64,000 bases of DNA from Microplitis mediator (taxonomy: Eukaryota; Arthropoda; Insecta; Hymenoptera; Braconidae). The DNA lies in contig NC_079974.1 in the NCBI RefSeq assembly GCF_029852145.1, forward strand, positions 23,290,082 through 23,354,081. Reading direction: 5' to 3'. Shown here piece by piece: positions 50,901 to 62,840 of this stretch. The notes below the pieces were generated by a model. The model saw nothing but the letters and a program-made list of their open reading frames with translations, was not told where the DNA came from and did not search any database. The position numbers and the translations under genes are program-made. How positions within the stretch are numbered: position 1 is the first letter of the stretch; the number at the start of each line of letters is the position of its first letter.

Positions 50901-53900
50901 TGATTGTAATACTGCAGTTTTATTGAATCCTTTGTCGTTTCAAAATTAAAATTCATTCGTTGTTTCATTTTCTCAAGTGTTCACTGTCGAAAAATAACAT
51001 TTCCCGGTATAGGCGTAAAGTAGCTCAAGGTCTTGCATTGTCAAGAAAAGTTGATTTTAATCGCGAATTATATAAATTAATCAAATCTATTATTATTATT
51101 AGACAAATTGTTGAGGAGAGTTTGCACTTTTTTATATTTTGCACTCGAGTGGACGAATGTAATTGTCTTTATTAGCATTTGTAAGGTAGGAGACCCAGTA
51201 CCAGATCAGGTACCAGTTCTCTGATTAGATACTAGTTCCCAAATCAGGTACCAGTTCCTCGATTGGATACTAGTTCCCCAATTAGATGTTAGTTCCCTGG
51301 GGGTACCAGTTTCTTGATTAAATACTAGTTCCCTGATTGGATACTAGTTCTCTAATCGGGTACCAGTTTCCTGATCAAGTACTAGTTCCTAGATCAAGTA
51401 CTAGCTTCCTAATTAGATTCTAGGTCCCTAATTGGGTACTAGTTCCCTGATTGGATACTAGTTCTCTAATCGGGTACCAGTTTCCTGATCGAGTACTAGT
51501 TCCTAGATCAAGTACCAGCTTCCTGATTAAATACTAGTTCCCTGATTGGATACTAGTTCTCTAATCGGGTACCAGTTTCCTGATCCAGTACTAGTTCCTA
51601 GATCAAGTACTAGCTTCCTAATTAGATTCTAGGTCCCTAATTGGATACTAGTTCCCTGATTGGATACTAGTTCTCTAATCGGGTACCAGTTTCCTGATCG
51701 AGTACTAGTTCCTAGATCAAGTACCAGCTTCCTGATTAGATTCTAGGTCCCTGATTGAGTACCAATTCCTAGATCAAGTACCAGCTTCCTGATTAAATAC
51801 TAGGTCCCTGATTGGGTACTAGTTCCCTGATTGGATACTAGTTCCCAAATCAGGTATTAGTTCCTCGATCGGATACTAGTTCCCTAATTAGATGTTAGTT
51901 CCCTGGTTGGGTACCAGTTTCTTGATTAAATACTAGTTTCCTGATTGGATACTAGTTCTCTAATCGGGTACCAGTTCCCTGATCGAGTACTAGTTCCTAG
52001 ATCAAGTACCAGCTTCCTGATTAGATTCTAGGTCCCTGATTGGGTACCAGTTCCCTGATCGAGTACTAGTTCCTAGATCAAGTACCAGCTTCCTGATTAG
52101 ATACTAGGTCCCTAATCGGGTACTAGTTTTCTCCCTGATTGGATCTTAGTTCTCTAATCGGGTCCTAGTTCCCTGATTGGATACTGGGTCTTCTTCCGTA
52201 CAGTATAGAGACTTTGTCAAAATTTTTATCATAACTAAATACAAATTTTCGAACCGTTAGAAAATAATAATCATGAGCAAACTCCTCTCAATAAAAAAAA
52301 ACTCCTAATTTCGAGCACAGTATATACATATATGTATAAGATATTAGTTTTCTACAAAAGTATTACGCAGATAGAAGTGGATTAATTGTATATTTAAATA
52401 TTTAAATATTTTCATATGTGTGTATCGTTGTCAATATTTAATAATAAGGATAATCACCATAATAAATCACCATTGCTAAACAATAAAAAACAAATACCTG
52501 TTAAAAAATTATTGTGCACAGTAATAATTATTGTTAATAGTATAGTTTTTATATGTATACTTATATTTATATATATATGTTTAAAGATATAGATATAACA
52601 ATAATAATAATGATGATTAAAACCTATATCTAAAAGAACACTCGGTTAAGGTGACGCATTTACCTTAGGCCCAGGCACCACCTTGTTTACAGACACAGAG
52701 AGAAAGGCCAGACACACGACGTTTGGTCAGTGGGGGTCGAACGGATCGGATCTGAGGCACCTCAAGCGGATGCTCAAGACTTTGCACCACCGGTTTCCCT
52801 TCTCACGGGGATGCCTCGCTGTTTGGTTTGCTTTCATTTAATAGACGATGATACCGCACACTAGCAGCCGTGTAGTTGATAATGATAATAATTACAACAA
52901 CAACAACAACAACATCATCAACAATAATTGCGATGTCGGTTCAATATTTTATTATTTTCTTCTTTCAATTACGATATATTTTTATATATATATTTTGTAT
53001 ATATTATCGTTAATAAAGGTACTGGTTTAATTACATGGGTAATTACAAGGGAAAATTACACCGGCACACAAAAAAAAATAAGTTCTCTGTACTTTTGACG
53101 GGACCGATTTATTCCCATGTATTTTGACCCGCTGAATCCGAATCCGAGGTCCGTTTAACCCGTACACCCTCAGATTTTTAGAAAACTTTAAAAAACCTCA
53201 AAAATACACAAAAATCGACTGTTTTTCAAATTTATAAATTTTTTTAACCCTAACTAAGCATGATTTTTATGTACTTCGGTCCTCCACATACTAACCTGAA
53301 GTTTATTTAAAACATTAGCCATTTAAAGTCTGAGTAAATTCCAAAAAACCCCAAAAAATTGCAAAAAAGCAAAAAAATTCTTAGTATTGTGATGAAAAAA
53401 ATTTTATAGGGCTAAATAAATAATTATTTTCATGTATGTTTATCTGTCACATATAATTCTCGAACATCCATGGCTCAGACATCTCTAAAATTTTAAATAA
53501 ATGGCAAAAATTCCCAAAAAATCGAAAAAAATAAAATTTGATATAACAAAAATCATTTTTTAAATCGACATAAATAAAAGAAATCATATTGTTCGATCTG
53601 TGATATATATATAAAAAATATTTTGGCCTAAAACATAAAAAAATTTTAATATGCTTCAAAAAATTTTTTTTATCACAACACTAAGAATTTTTTTGCTTTT
53701 TTGCAATTTTTTGGGGTTTTTTGGAATTTACTCAGACTTTAAATGGCTAATGTTTTAAATAAACTTCAGGTTAGTATGTGGAGGACCGAAGTACATAAAA
53801 ATCATGCTTAGTTAGGGTTAAAAAAATTTATAAATTTGAAAAACAGTCGATTTTTGTGTATTTTTGAGGTTTTTTAAAGTTTTCTAAAAATCTGAGGGTG

Positions 53901-56900
53901 TACGGGTTAAACGGACCTCGGATTCGGATTCAGCGGGTCAAAATACATGGGAATAAATCGGTCCCGTCAAAAGTACAGAGAACTTATTTTTTTTTGTGTG
54001 CCGGTGTTATTGATGAGGTGACGGTGCAGATGATTTAGTGAGGAGTGATTGGAAAATGAGAAGTGATGATGTTATGGTTGGATTTTAAAAAGTTATCAAG
54101 GTGATGAGATGATAATGACATTAATAATAATAATATATTGTTGTGATGGATTTAAATGAACCAGCGTTTGACAATAATGAACTCGTGGACTGTTATTGAC
54201 ATCCAGTAGGATGTCAACGTATGGAGAGACAATAATGATCGTCTCTATCCCTGGGACAGGTGGCGAAGCTGCGGTGCGGGTGGTATACCTGGTGCCAGTA
54301 TGCCTTGGTCTTTATTTAATATTTAAATATATATTCTGATAATCTTTGATCCTTCGTGATGCGGTACCCTGGTTGTTTATATTAACTCTGGCACCACTTG
54401 ATCACAAGCTCGGGCCCGCCTCATCTCACGTGAATCTCGTCATCTCTTAATCGAACATCATCAGTATATTGGCCCTACCGTCCCGGTCACACCTCCACGG
54501 CGAAGAGGACATGGCTCTTCGGAAAGAACATGAATTTTATTGTTTTTTTTTCAAATTCCCAACTGCTGACCGAACGTAAATAAAATTTAAAACAAGTTAA
54601 TAGTAATAATTATTAAAACAAAGAGATAACGGTTGCTACGATAAATTTAACTAACGTTTCAACAAATTATATCATTTTCAAATAAATTGCGAGATAAAAA
54701 ATTTATTTTAAAACTGCAACGACATACATTTAATGTAAATTGATCAAGTAAGACTTGGCTACCAAATACATTTATTCCCAGTGGTCATTTCTCTCAATGG
54801 AACTCTTGGGTTTATTTATTCTGGGACCTGTCCAATCAGTGTCCTGAGTTTAATACTCCGTTAATTGAAACTCGGGCGTAGTGCTGCGTCCTGGTATTTC
54901 CCACAATCTCCATGGCTCCATGGCTTTTGGATCTCCACCACTCATCTGGATCACATCTCTGATGGTAATTGTCAACATCTTTATCTCTATTCAATACATC
55001 GACTGTTCAATCAGTGTCGAGTTCTTCGATGGATTATCGGTTTCAGTCCTGGCATGGCTCAGGTTATCGTTCATTCTTTAAACGAATTCATTTTCTCTGG
55101 TCTTGTGCACTCTGACACAGACTCTCATGTTATTCAAGTCTCATCCAATCTCATTTACTTAAAAATAGTGGTCTAGAAAAAAATGTATTCAACTTTTTTG
55201 ATTCCAGGATCTTACTTGATCAAAATGTACATCGATTATCATTGCGGTGATAAGGGAGCTAATCTTATAAATAAACTGAGGAAAAAACAATTTATTTAAT
55301 TTAAAATAAAATTTTTATGATGATTCAATTTATCAAATCACGATTAAATAAATAATTTATTTCTTTTACTTTTTATCGTCATCGTGCATTGCTGTTTTTT
55401 TTTTCTTTTTTAATTTTAGTTTCGTACCCGACACGACTTTATAAGAGATAAATAAATGAAAAGTATTTAAGAATATAAATTAAAAATTTATGACTGTGAC
55501 TTACCTGCCAGCTTACGCGGCTCGAAAGATTTTCCACTGTCAGACGGTACTCGGTGCGGGTCGGCGGTCCATATCTGTACAAAAAATCATAAATATTAGT
55601 ATTGAAATTAAATTTATTTATTTGATAAGTAAGAAAATTTAAAAGCTGATAGATTTTAGTGAAGTGAAGAAGAAAAATTTTAATTAGAGATTGAAAAAAT
55701 TGATAGTGAATTTAAATTGATAGAAGAAAATGAAAGAAAATATGAGCAGTAGAGAGAAATAGATAATATTGATTAATATTTATATACCTGGGCAATGATT
55801 GCTTGTAGCTAGATGCAGTCCTTGTGTTTCTGTTCACACTATCTCTGCAAAAAGGGATTTTATGTGAACAGAAATAACGGATAGATGGCTAAACCTCCGG
55901 CAAATAACTACAGACCAGCACTCATTGCTCAAGCACACAATCATCAATCATCTGTTCAATCAAATCAAATCTACTCAATCAATTAATTAATCCAGCTATT
56001 GATCATACCTGTCGTGCCGCATATCGTCTCGGCTGCAACAAACAAGACCAATTTTTCTATTAGAAACTTTTAAATCTTTACTTGCCTAGCTTCTAATCTT
56101 TCAGACTCTAATTCTTTTTGTATTTCAATTGCAGCAAAAGTAACGCGATACTCAAGTTAACCGACCAATAATTTTTTGAATTTTTTCTAAGCGATAAATT
56201 AAAAAAAAAAATATTTTTAAAAATTGCACTTATAGTTTTTTAAATTCTCTACATGTGTATTTTTTTTTTTTTTTTTTTTTTGTTATTAATTTGTTGTAAA
56301 AAAAAATCCGAAAATTGTTAATTATCTGGGAACTCCTGGAGTTAACAGACAAAAAATTTTTGATTCTTTTTTTCTACAACAAATTAATGACAAAAAAAAA
56401 AAAAACTAAAAATCCACATGTAGAGAATTTAAAAAAATATAAGTGCAATTTTTTTAAATATTTTTTTTTTTACAATTTGTCGTCTTAAAAAAAAATTCCA
56501 AAAATTATTAGACGTCGGCTGACTTCAGGATCATAAAGTAAAAGTGAATGAATGTGAATGTAGCAGACATTAAACAAATTTTAAATTATTAATAAATAGA
56601 GCAAATAATTGATGAAAAAAAATTTTGAAAAAATGCGCATTCAAAAAATTTTGAAATTAACAAGTGCATTTTTTATAAGTTTTTTTTTTTTAATTATTTA
56701 CTCCGATTATTTGTAATTTTAAATTTGTCTGATGTCTGCTACATTCACATTCATAAAAGTGACTAGACCAAGACTGATTTTATTTTGTTCATTAAAAAAA
56801 AAAAAAATAAAAAAAAAATGTAAATATAAAATTTAATTACAAGCCTGACTCTACTAATTATTCAATGATTGAGACCCATAATAAATGCCAAAGGTTTGCA

Positions 56901-58369
56901 CATCGTCGCTCCAGTTATTTATGTCATTAGCACACAATAATCATCAGATACTTAAATAAATACTGATATGTCTATCAATAAATATATAAATAAAAAAAAA
57001 TATAAAAAAAAAAAAAAAAAAAAAAAAAATTGCTTGTCTTACGCAGATCGTCTCGAGTCCCCATAACCACCACGGGAGTCACCATAGCGCCACTGGTCAC
57101 TACCCCTAGGTGTTCCCCGGGCCCTCTCTACAGTAATTCTGTAACAAGATACATTGGATATGCTTACTTGTCTCTCCAGGAGCGTGAGCGTCCGTAGCCA
57201 CGGTCGCCTCGCCTCCCTGAAACACCCCGTGCTATCTCGACCGCCACTCTGAAACACACCCAACAAAACCCCGCCTAAGTCCTCGACTATTTTTACTAAA
57301 ATATTTTCTTATCTGTTTTTTTTTTCCCATTTCTCCACTCTCGCCTCACACGCTTACTTTTAATTCTTTATTAATTTTTATTATCGACATTATACCCAAA
57401 ATCCGTTTTTTTTTTTAAATTTAAAATTTAAAATTTAAAATTTTAAGTAACAATTAAAAAAAAAAATGTGTTAATTATAAAAAATAAAATCCGTGAGTAT
57501 TATTTATAAATTAAAAATAAAAAAAAAGTTAATGAAAAAAAAAAGTAAATAAATAAATAATAACACGAATACATTCGGGGAATTGATGGTAGTCGTTCAA
57601 AATGGCGGTAAAGTTTATGGATGTCAAAAAATATTGTATACTCGTCAAGCACGTTAATTTATAAAAAAAAAATCATGCCTACGTTATACACGTATGTCAA
57701 TAATAATAACAATAATAATACACTTGTATCTAATTAATAAATATAAATACATAGATACAAACAGCATATGTATATATATTATTAATTGAAACAAAAATGT
57801 ATGTACACGTACCTCTCGCCTAGTAATTCTTTACCATTCAGCTCGTAGACTGCGTCGTCGGCATCTCTGTAGTCATCGAATTCCTGTAACAATAATAATA
57901 AAAATTAACCAGGTGATTCAGGCTCGTTAAGACAATAATTAAATTTACAATTATAATATATAATATATAAATATATGTATATATTAGTGGTGCTATCGGT
58001 GGCATTTAAATTTCCCGCGTTCTTACCAGACCCCAATTCTCGTTTGATTATTTGTGTTTTTAACTTCGAATACTCACGACAAAGCCATAGCCGTTCTTGA
58101 TGAGAACATCACGGAAATGGCCGTATCCTCTGAAAAATCTCTCAAGGTCTCTTTCCCTTGTCCCGTATGGAAGACCACCGACATAGACCCTTGTCCCTAC
58201 CATGCTGTAAAAAAAAAAGAAACGATTGAACGATTTTACAACTTACCACAAAAGCATATCCATTCTTCATAGCGACCTCCTTGATTCTACCATATTTCCG
58301 GAAGAACTTCTCAAGGTCGCGCTCTCGCACCCGGTATGTTAAGCCGCCAACGAATACTCGGGTGTTCAT
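47945..58369 (-). CDS. B52: SR splicing factor B52/SRp55 (SRSF4/6 type), with alternative RRM1 exons
   Basis: Shared exons: 57883-57813, 56032-56009, 55844-55788, 55574-55505, 50101-50028, 48719-48531, 48461-48336, 48267-48157 and 48086-47945. The start exon is 58369-58247 (2a) or 58203-58078 (2b), and the RRM1-end exon 57248-57168 (4a) or 57138-57043 (4b). The 2b/4b form has 361 residues, the 2a/4a form 355. RRM1 is about residues 1-72 (VYVGGLPYG, NGYGFV-EFDDYRDADDAVYELNGKELLGER). RRM2 is about 125-205 with the SR-family SWQDLKD signature and VVEFATYSDLKNAIDKLDDTELNGRRIHLIED. A long RS domain follows. The protein is nuclear and binds exonic enhancers to promote splice-site choice. Exons 5 and 6 (24 and 57 nt) are multiples of three and could be skipped. 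The 5.4-kb intron in RRM2 holds a candidate poison exon. Confidence 0.95.
48800..49660. repeat. Six tandem copies of a roughly 150-bp unit in a B52 intron
   Basis: AAATTTACGGAGCTTCAATT recurs at about 48810, 48961, 49114, 49262, 49416 and 49566. Each unit also has TTTCCCAAATTTCGAATTTA and ACAAAAAATGGCA-CAACTCC. The copies are very similar, so the array is young. It is interrupted on the right by the GC-rich hairpin insert, after which a partial unit resumes (49887-49935). Confidence 0.88.
49660..49886. mobile_element. GC-rich hairpin insert inside the B52 intron array
   Basis: About 225 bp of much higher GC content inserted in the last unit of the array. It has two parts. At 49665-49742 GCCCTCCGGCCGGAAAGTGG faces CTTTCCGGCTTCG. 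At 49760-49862 GGCCAGTAAAAAAGAAAGCC-CAGAGCACATG faces CATGTGCTCTGAG-CTTTTCT-ATTTTACTGGCC. The loop is CTCGGCTTCGCCTCGG. Probably a small mobile hairpin; class unknown to me. Confidence 0.6.
50110..51179. other. B52 intron sequence, no feature recognised
   Basis: AT-rich with a (TTA)n run near 50318-50340. Open frames of 60-76 codons occur on both strands without protein-like composition. I see no inverted element. Confidence 0.3.
51180..52195. repeat. ACTAGT minisatellite, about 1 kb
   Basis: About 38 copies of a 24-28 bp unit of the type CTGATTGGATACTAGTTCC / CTAATCGGGTACCAGTTTC. A higher-order repeat of about 150-160 bp is visible (TCCTAGATCAAGTACCAGCT recurs regularly). The same unit occurs in VIPAS39 intron 5. 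Confidence 0.88.
52664..52818 (-). other. Candidate poison cassette exon in the B52 RRM2 intron
   Basis: A GC-rich island in an AT-rich intron. Minus-strand acceptor CCAAACAG|CGAGGC at 52819 and donor CCTAAG|GTAAAT at 52663 bound 155 nt. Read in phase 0 from exon 7 it meets TGA after 14 codons, and its length is not a multiple of three. SR genes are widely autoregulated by such exons. The acceptor lacks a good pyrimidine tract, so this is only a candidate. Confidence 0.35.
53059..54006. mobile_element. 948-bp palindrome with CACCGGCACAC ends, copy 2
   Basis: Left end CACCGGCACACAAAAAAAAA, right end TTTTTTTTGTGTGCCGGTG. The arms match 31685-32633 almost base for base, while the asymmetric middle lies in the opposite orientation. 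It lies in the 5.4-kb B52 intron. Confidence 0.88.
54010..55500. other. B52 intron sequence with two GC-richer blocks
   Basis: 54230-54530 and 54760-55150 are richer in GC than the flanks and free of palindromes. They may be conserved intronic splicing elements, unrecognised alternative exons or relics. Open frames of 66-103 codons here show no recognisable protein. Confidence 0.3.
56135..56760. repeat. Two family-1 and one family-2 palindromes in a B52 intron
   Basis: Family-1 at about 56140-56335 (diverged left end CGATACTCAAGTTAACCGAC) and 56335-56535 (CCTGGAGTTAACAGAC to GGCTGACTTCAGGATCAT), then family-2 at about 56543-56757 (GAATGTGAATGTAGCAGACA to GTCTGCTACATTCACATTC). Confidence 0.72.
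57043..57138 (-). other. B52 alternative exon 4b (RRM1 end, version b)
   Basis: Encodes ITVERARGTPRGSDQWRYGD and GGYGDSRRS. The acceptor AG at 57139 lies only 29 nt after the exon 4a donor. The donor is GC|GTAAGA at 57042. Confidence 0.85.
57168..57248 (-). other. B52 alternative exon 4a (RRM1 end, version a)
   Basis: Encodes VAVEIARGVSGRRGDRGYG and SRSWRD after the AG acceptor at 57249. The donor AA|GTAAGC is at 57167. It carries the last beta strand of RRM1 plus an Arg/Gly hinge. Phase is identical to exon 4b. Confidence 0.85.
58078..58204 (-). other. B52 alternative exon 2b (RRM1 first half, version b)
   Basis: Encodes MVGTRVYVGGLPYGTRERDL through KNGYGFV, starting at 58203 after a strong acceptor (T10-ACAG|C). 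This version is closer to Drosophila B52 (MVGSRVYVGGLPYG). The gap to exon 2a is only 42 nt. Confidence 0.88.
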
Positions 58370-58370
58370 T
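58247..58370 (-). other. B52 alternative exon 2a (RRM1 first half, version a)
   Basis: Encodes MNTRVFVGGLTYRVRERDLE and on to KNGYAFV, with its own ATG (58369) after an acceptor at 58371. The donor is GTG|GTAAGT at 58246. It ends in phase 0 like exon 2b and joins the shared exon 3 (EFDDYRDADD). Joining 2a to 2b would shift the frame and stop. Confidence 0.85.
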
Positions 58371-58473
58371 CTTAAAGGAAAATATAAAAAACACCTTACA
58401 TAACAGGCCTAACAACCTGCCCTTTGTTTATTTTTATTTTATCATATCAATTACTATCATCATTGTGATAACA

Positions 58474-59395
58474 CACGGAAAAAAATTAATCGTCAATGCA
58501 ACATGATGCAGTCTTGGTAAATAAACATGATGAAATCATGTTGCATTCACATGATTTGTCATGTTTCGGTTACATGATAGTCATGTTGCGGTAACATGAG
58601 AACATCATGTTGCATTCACATGATTTGTCATGTTTCGGTTACATGATAATCATGTTTCGGTAACATGAGAAAATCATGTTGCATTCACATGATTTGTCAT
58701 ATTTCGGTTACATGATAGTCATGTTTCGGTTACATGATAATCATGTTTCGGTAACATGAGAAAATCATGTTGCATTCACATGATTTGTCATGTTTCGGTT
58801 ACATGATAATCATGTTAGGGTAACATGAGAAAATCATGTTGCATTCACATGACAAATCATGTTGCTGCCACATGATTTTCTCATGTTACTGAAACATGAT
58901 TATTATGTAACCGAAACATGACAAATCATGTGAATGCAACATGATTTTCTCATGTTACCGCAACATGACTATCATGTAACCGAAACATGACAAATCATGT
59001 GAATGCAACATGATTTTCTTATGTTACCGAAACATGATTATCATGTAACCGAAACATGACAAATCATGTGAATGCAACATGATTTTCTCATGTTACCGAA
59101 ACATGATTATCATGTAACCGAAACATGACTATCATGTAACCGAAATATGACAAATCATGTGAATGCAACATGATTTTCTCATGTTACCGAAACATGATTA
59201 TCATGTAACCGAAACATGACAAATCATGTGAATGCAACATGATTTTCTCATGTTACCGAAACATGATTATCATGTAACCGAAACATGATTATCATGTAAC
59301 CGAAACATGACAAATCATGTGAATGCAACATGATTTCATCATGTTTACTTACCAAGACTGCATCATGTTGCATTCACGATTAATTTTTTTCCGTG
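58474..59395. mobile_element. 922-bp foldback element with CACGGAAAAAAATTAATCGT ends
   Basis: Perfect 20-bp terminal inverted repeats (CACGGAAAAAAATTAATCGT and its inverse) enclose arrays of CATGTTTCGGTTACATGATA and CATGATTTGTCATG on the left. The right half holds the complementary ATCATGTAACCGAAACATGA. The centre is near 58860. It lies in the B52 5' UTR intron, about 100 nt upstream of exon 2a. Confidence 0.85.
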
Positions 59396-59957
59396 CAGTA
59401 ATCAATTATAAACTAATACTATTTAATGTCAAATCAGTACCAGTTGATTTGTGTACCGGCAGATGCTTACAGTTATCGTTACCCTGATTTCAAAAATTTT
59501 ATCTAATCGTCCAATAGATTCTTTTACGTTATCAGTTTATTTTTATCACAATCAATGTTCTGGGTTTTACACAGATGAGAATCTATTGATTTTCAAAATC
59601 AGGCTATTGGATTCCTTTGATTAAATTCAAATACTATTAATATTTATTGGTGATTTTAAAAATTTAAATTAATGCCTGTAGACATCTGACGGTAAAGCTT
59701 TCAATCAATGGTCTTTAGTCTAATGAAAATAATTACGATAATTTTTTTTTTCTATTGAATTAACCACGTGAGCTATTAACAGCTATTGTGTCATTAGTAC
59801 TCAGGGACTTTAATTGTAAAATAAAATTTAATTACTTTATTAATTATTCAAGAAAATCCTCAACTCAATGCGCTATCGCTACGGCTATTGTTATTATTTG
59901 TTATCACGGTGGAATAATAATTACCTTGTATTTATTTAATGTAAATATGAATTATTT

Positions 59958-60960
59958 ATGATACTGAAGTTAGCAGACGTCTAATAATTTTTTTATTTTT
60001 TTTTTAGACGATAAGCCGAAAAAAAAAAATATTTGAAAAAATTGCATCTTTAGATTTTTAAATTTTCTACACTTACATATTTTTAGTTTTTGTTTTTTTG
60101 TAATTGATTTGGTGAAAAAAAAAAATTCGAAAATTACTAATTGTCTGCTAACTTCAGGATCATAATTATTTATGATCCTCAAGTCAGCAGACAATTAACT
60201 ATTTTTGAATTTTTTTAACAGTTCAATTTAAAGAAAAAAAAATCGAAAAAAATGCACGTGTAGAAAATTTTGAAAACTACAGGTGCATTTTTTCGAAATA
60301 TTTTTTTTTTTAAATAAAATTATTAGTCGGATGATTTCAGTATCGTAAATTATTATACTGAAATTAACCGGCGTCCAATAATTTTTGGATTCATTTTTAA
60401 ATAGTCAATTATAAAAAAAAAAATATTTGAAAAAATTGCACATAAAATTTTTAAAATTTACTCCATGTGCATTTTTGTATTTTTATTTTTTTTTTAAATC
60501 AAGTTGAAAAAAAAAAATTCGAAAATTTTTAACTGTCTGCTGACGAGGATCATAAATTATTTACCACAAAAACAAGATGAGAAATAATTAATAAAATAAT
60601 AATTATTACCGAGTAAAAAATTTTGAATTTCTATTTTCATTAATAACGAGATTCCAAAAAATTTTTTTTATTTGTTTCTTTATCAATGAAATTTGATTTC
60701 GTAATAAATTATCAACTGATAGAAGTTACTGGACGCTTGAAAAAAATAATGGATGCTAATGAATGTGTGGATGACAATTAGCAATTTTTTAAATTTCAGA
60801 ATAAATAAATAAAATTCAAATACAATAAAAATTGAAAAATGCGCACTTGCATAATTTAAAAATCAGCACGCGCATTATTTAAAATTTTACTATTTCAATT
60901 AATTTATTTATTTAAAATTTAAAAATTGTCTCATGTCTAATGCACGCACACTCACTCGAT
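59958..60960. repeat. Cluster of three family-1 and one family-2 palindromes in the B52 5' intron
   Basis: Family-1 at about 59958-60166, 60168-60350 and 60352-60553 abut each other. A degenerate family-2 copy lies at about 60740-60955 (GAATGTGTGGATGACAATTA to TGTCTCATGTCTAATGCACG). Confidence 0.7.
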
Positions 60961-61079
60961 GCTAATGATTTTAATGATAATTAACAGCAAAAATTAGCTG
61001 GCTAGCCACGGGTATTTATTTATATATTTATTCATCTTTATTTTTGGTAAATTATTATTAATAAATAATTAATGCTTAC

Positions 61080-61400
61080 CTGGTTGTTTATTGATCAGTC
61101 TCTGTAACTTTAAACGCCGAAAACAAATTTTTTTAGTTAAGTAACAAAAAAAAAAAAAAATATACTTGTTAAGTGACGGTAAAAGTAAATTGTTACAAAG
61201 TTTAACAATAATAATTAATAGCAAAGTAATTATTGCTATAAGACACGTATTAGTACAGTTGATTATGATGAACGAGGCTTATGCAAAATGGCTATCGCAT
61301 CACCATGTAATCCCAATGGTAATAACGGAAATATACGGGGTCAACATGAGTAAATTCATGGCCCGCAAACTCGAACCCGGACGTGACGAGCGCGCACAGC
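61080..61400 (-). other. Probable 5' UTR exon and promoter region of B52
   Basis: A good minus-strand donor, AACAACCAG|GTAAGCATT, ends an exon at 61080 upstream of both start exons 2a and 2b. The upstream part is GC-richer near 61360-61430 (CGTGACGAGCGCGCACAGCG), fitting a promoter. The start of the exon cannot be placed; 61400 is a rough limit. Confidence 0.5.
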
Positions 61401-61499
61401 GCCACGATGCCTCCCATCAACGTGTCAGACTTTCGTTGGTATTCAAATTTACCGCCAAAATTTTATTTGCGACTGATCGGGTTTCTGTTGGTGGCTTGC

Positions 61500-62840
61500 A
61501 GGCACACCGTCAAAAGTAAAAATTTCAGAAGTATACCAACTTCAGAAACTCACAGTTAGGAATGTAAAAAATAAAGATGGTTCATAATTCAGAATGACAA
61601 ATTATCACCTTGTCAAAAACATCGAATCTCTAATCTTTATATCAACACATACTCAGAATTTACAATATTCATTCTTTCGTAATAAAGAATTAACAATATT
61701 TAGAATGACAATATTTCAGAAATCCAATACTTCCGAAATATTCAAACTACGAACGCCAATTCTTCAGAATTACATTTTATACGAATGACCATTTTAGTAA
61801 AATTTTCTAAGCTTTGCTGACAGTCGGTATTACAGACTTTCCCTATGAATTTACCATTATCATGTGAGTGCTTTGGCGGATTGATTGGGTTTAAAAAATT
61901 TGTATGACTCGTTATGTAATAATTATATATGAATTTTACGAGTTTAATTTGTATGAAACGATTATATTGAATGTACTGAATTAAGATAGAAGTGCTATTT
62001 GTGGCCAGTAATAATTAAGTTCTAATAACTCTCTAAACATGAATAAGTGAAAATAAGTGAAGATTTATTAATGCCAAGTGCAAACCGAACCACTAATTTC
62101 AAAAAGTGGTTCGGTTGGCACTCAGAATTAGTGAATATTGACTTATTCATGTTTAGAAAGAATAGTTGAGTTATAATTATTTAAGCTTCAACATAAAATC
62201 GTAAAATTAGTGACATAATTTTTTTAACACATACTAATAAACAATATAATCTCATCTGTTTAAAAATAGTTTATAGATTTTAAATATTATCAATTTAACT
62301 AAACTAAATTTTAATCGAAACTAATCTTGATGTATATCAGTATATACCCTGTCCAAAAATTCTTGTAGAATCCACGTAACTGCGACAAAAACCGCATAGA
62401 ATCCTATAGACTGTATTGGTTTCAATGCCGTTTTTGTCGCATGTGATTGGATTCTATGGGAATTTTCGGATTATTATTATTGTAACTTAATTATTATTAA
62501 TGCTTGTGTGATGAATAAAAATACAGCCTAAATCAAATCCAGATGCATTTTTTATTTATAAATTTATAATTAACATATATGTTTATGTTTTATTAGGTCC
62601 AATATTTTAAATAATAATTATAATTCAAGAATAATTGATTCAATCTATTGGACATTGATCCGTGTATTATTTTCAATATCTTATTTAAATTTTATTTTAT
62701 AATTCATATAGGATAGAAGTACCATTTTTGGCCACTTTAGTACCAGTTTTGGTTACTTCAAAAATTTTAATAAAATAATACGCAAAGTACGTAATGATAT
62801 GATGAATTTTTTTAAATTCATTTAAAGGGAATTTTTAACT
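61500..62840. other. Upstream of B52, short inverted repeats only
   Basis: No gene recognised. An inverted repeat at 62030-62155 pairs CTAAACATGAATAAGT with ACTTATTCATGTTTAG and CCGAACCACT with AGTGGTTCGG. Another dyad near 62345-62462 pairs ATTCT-GTAGAATCCACGTAA-like words with GTGATTGGATTCTATGGGAA. Confidence 0.4.

Noticed and set aside
51180..52195. CRISPR-like regular repeats
   Set aside because: Units are directly adjacent without unique spacers and the DNA is clearly eukaryotic. It is a minisatellite.
54865..55176. 103-codon frame in the large B52 intron
   Set aside because: No domain, and in the antisense direction to the host gene. Not protein-like, with no splice or start support.
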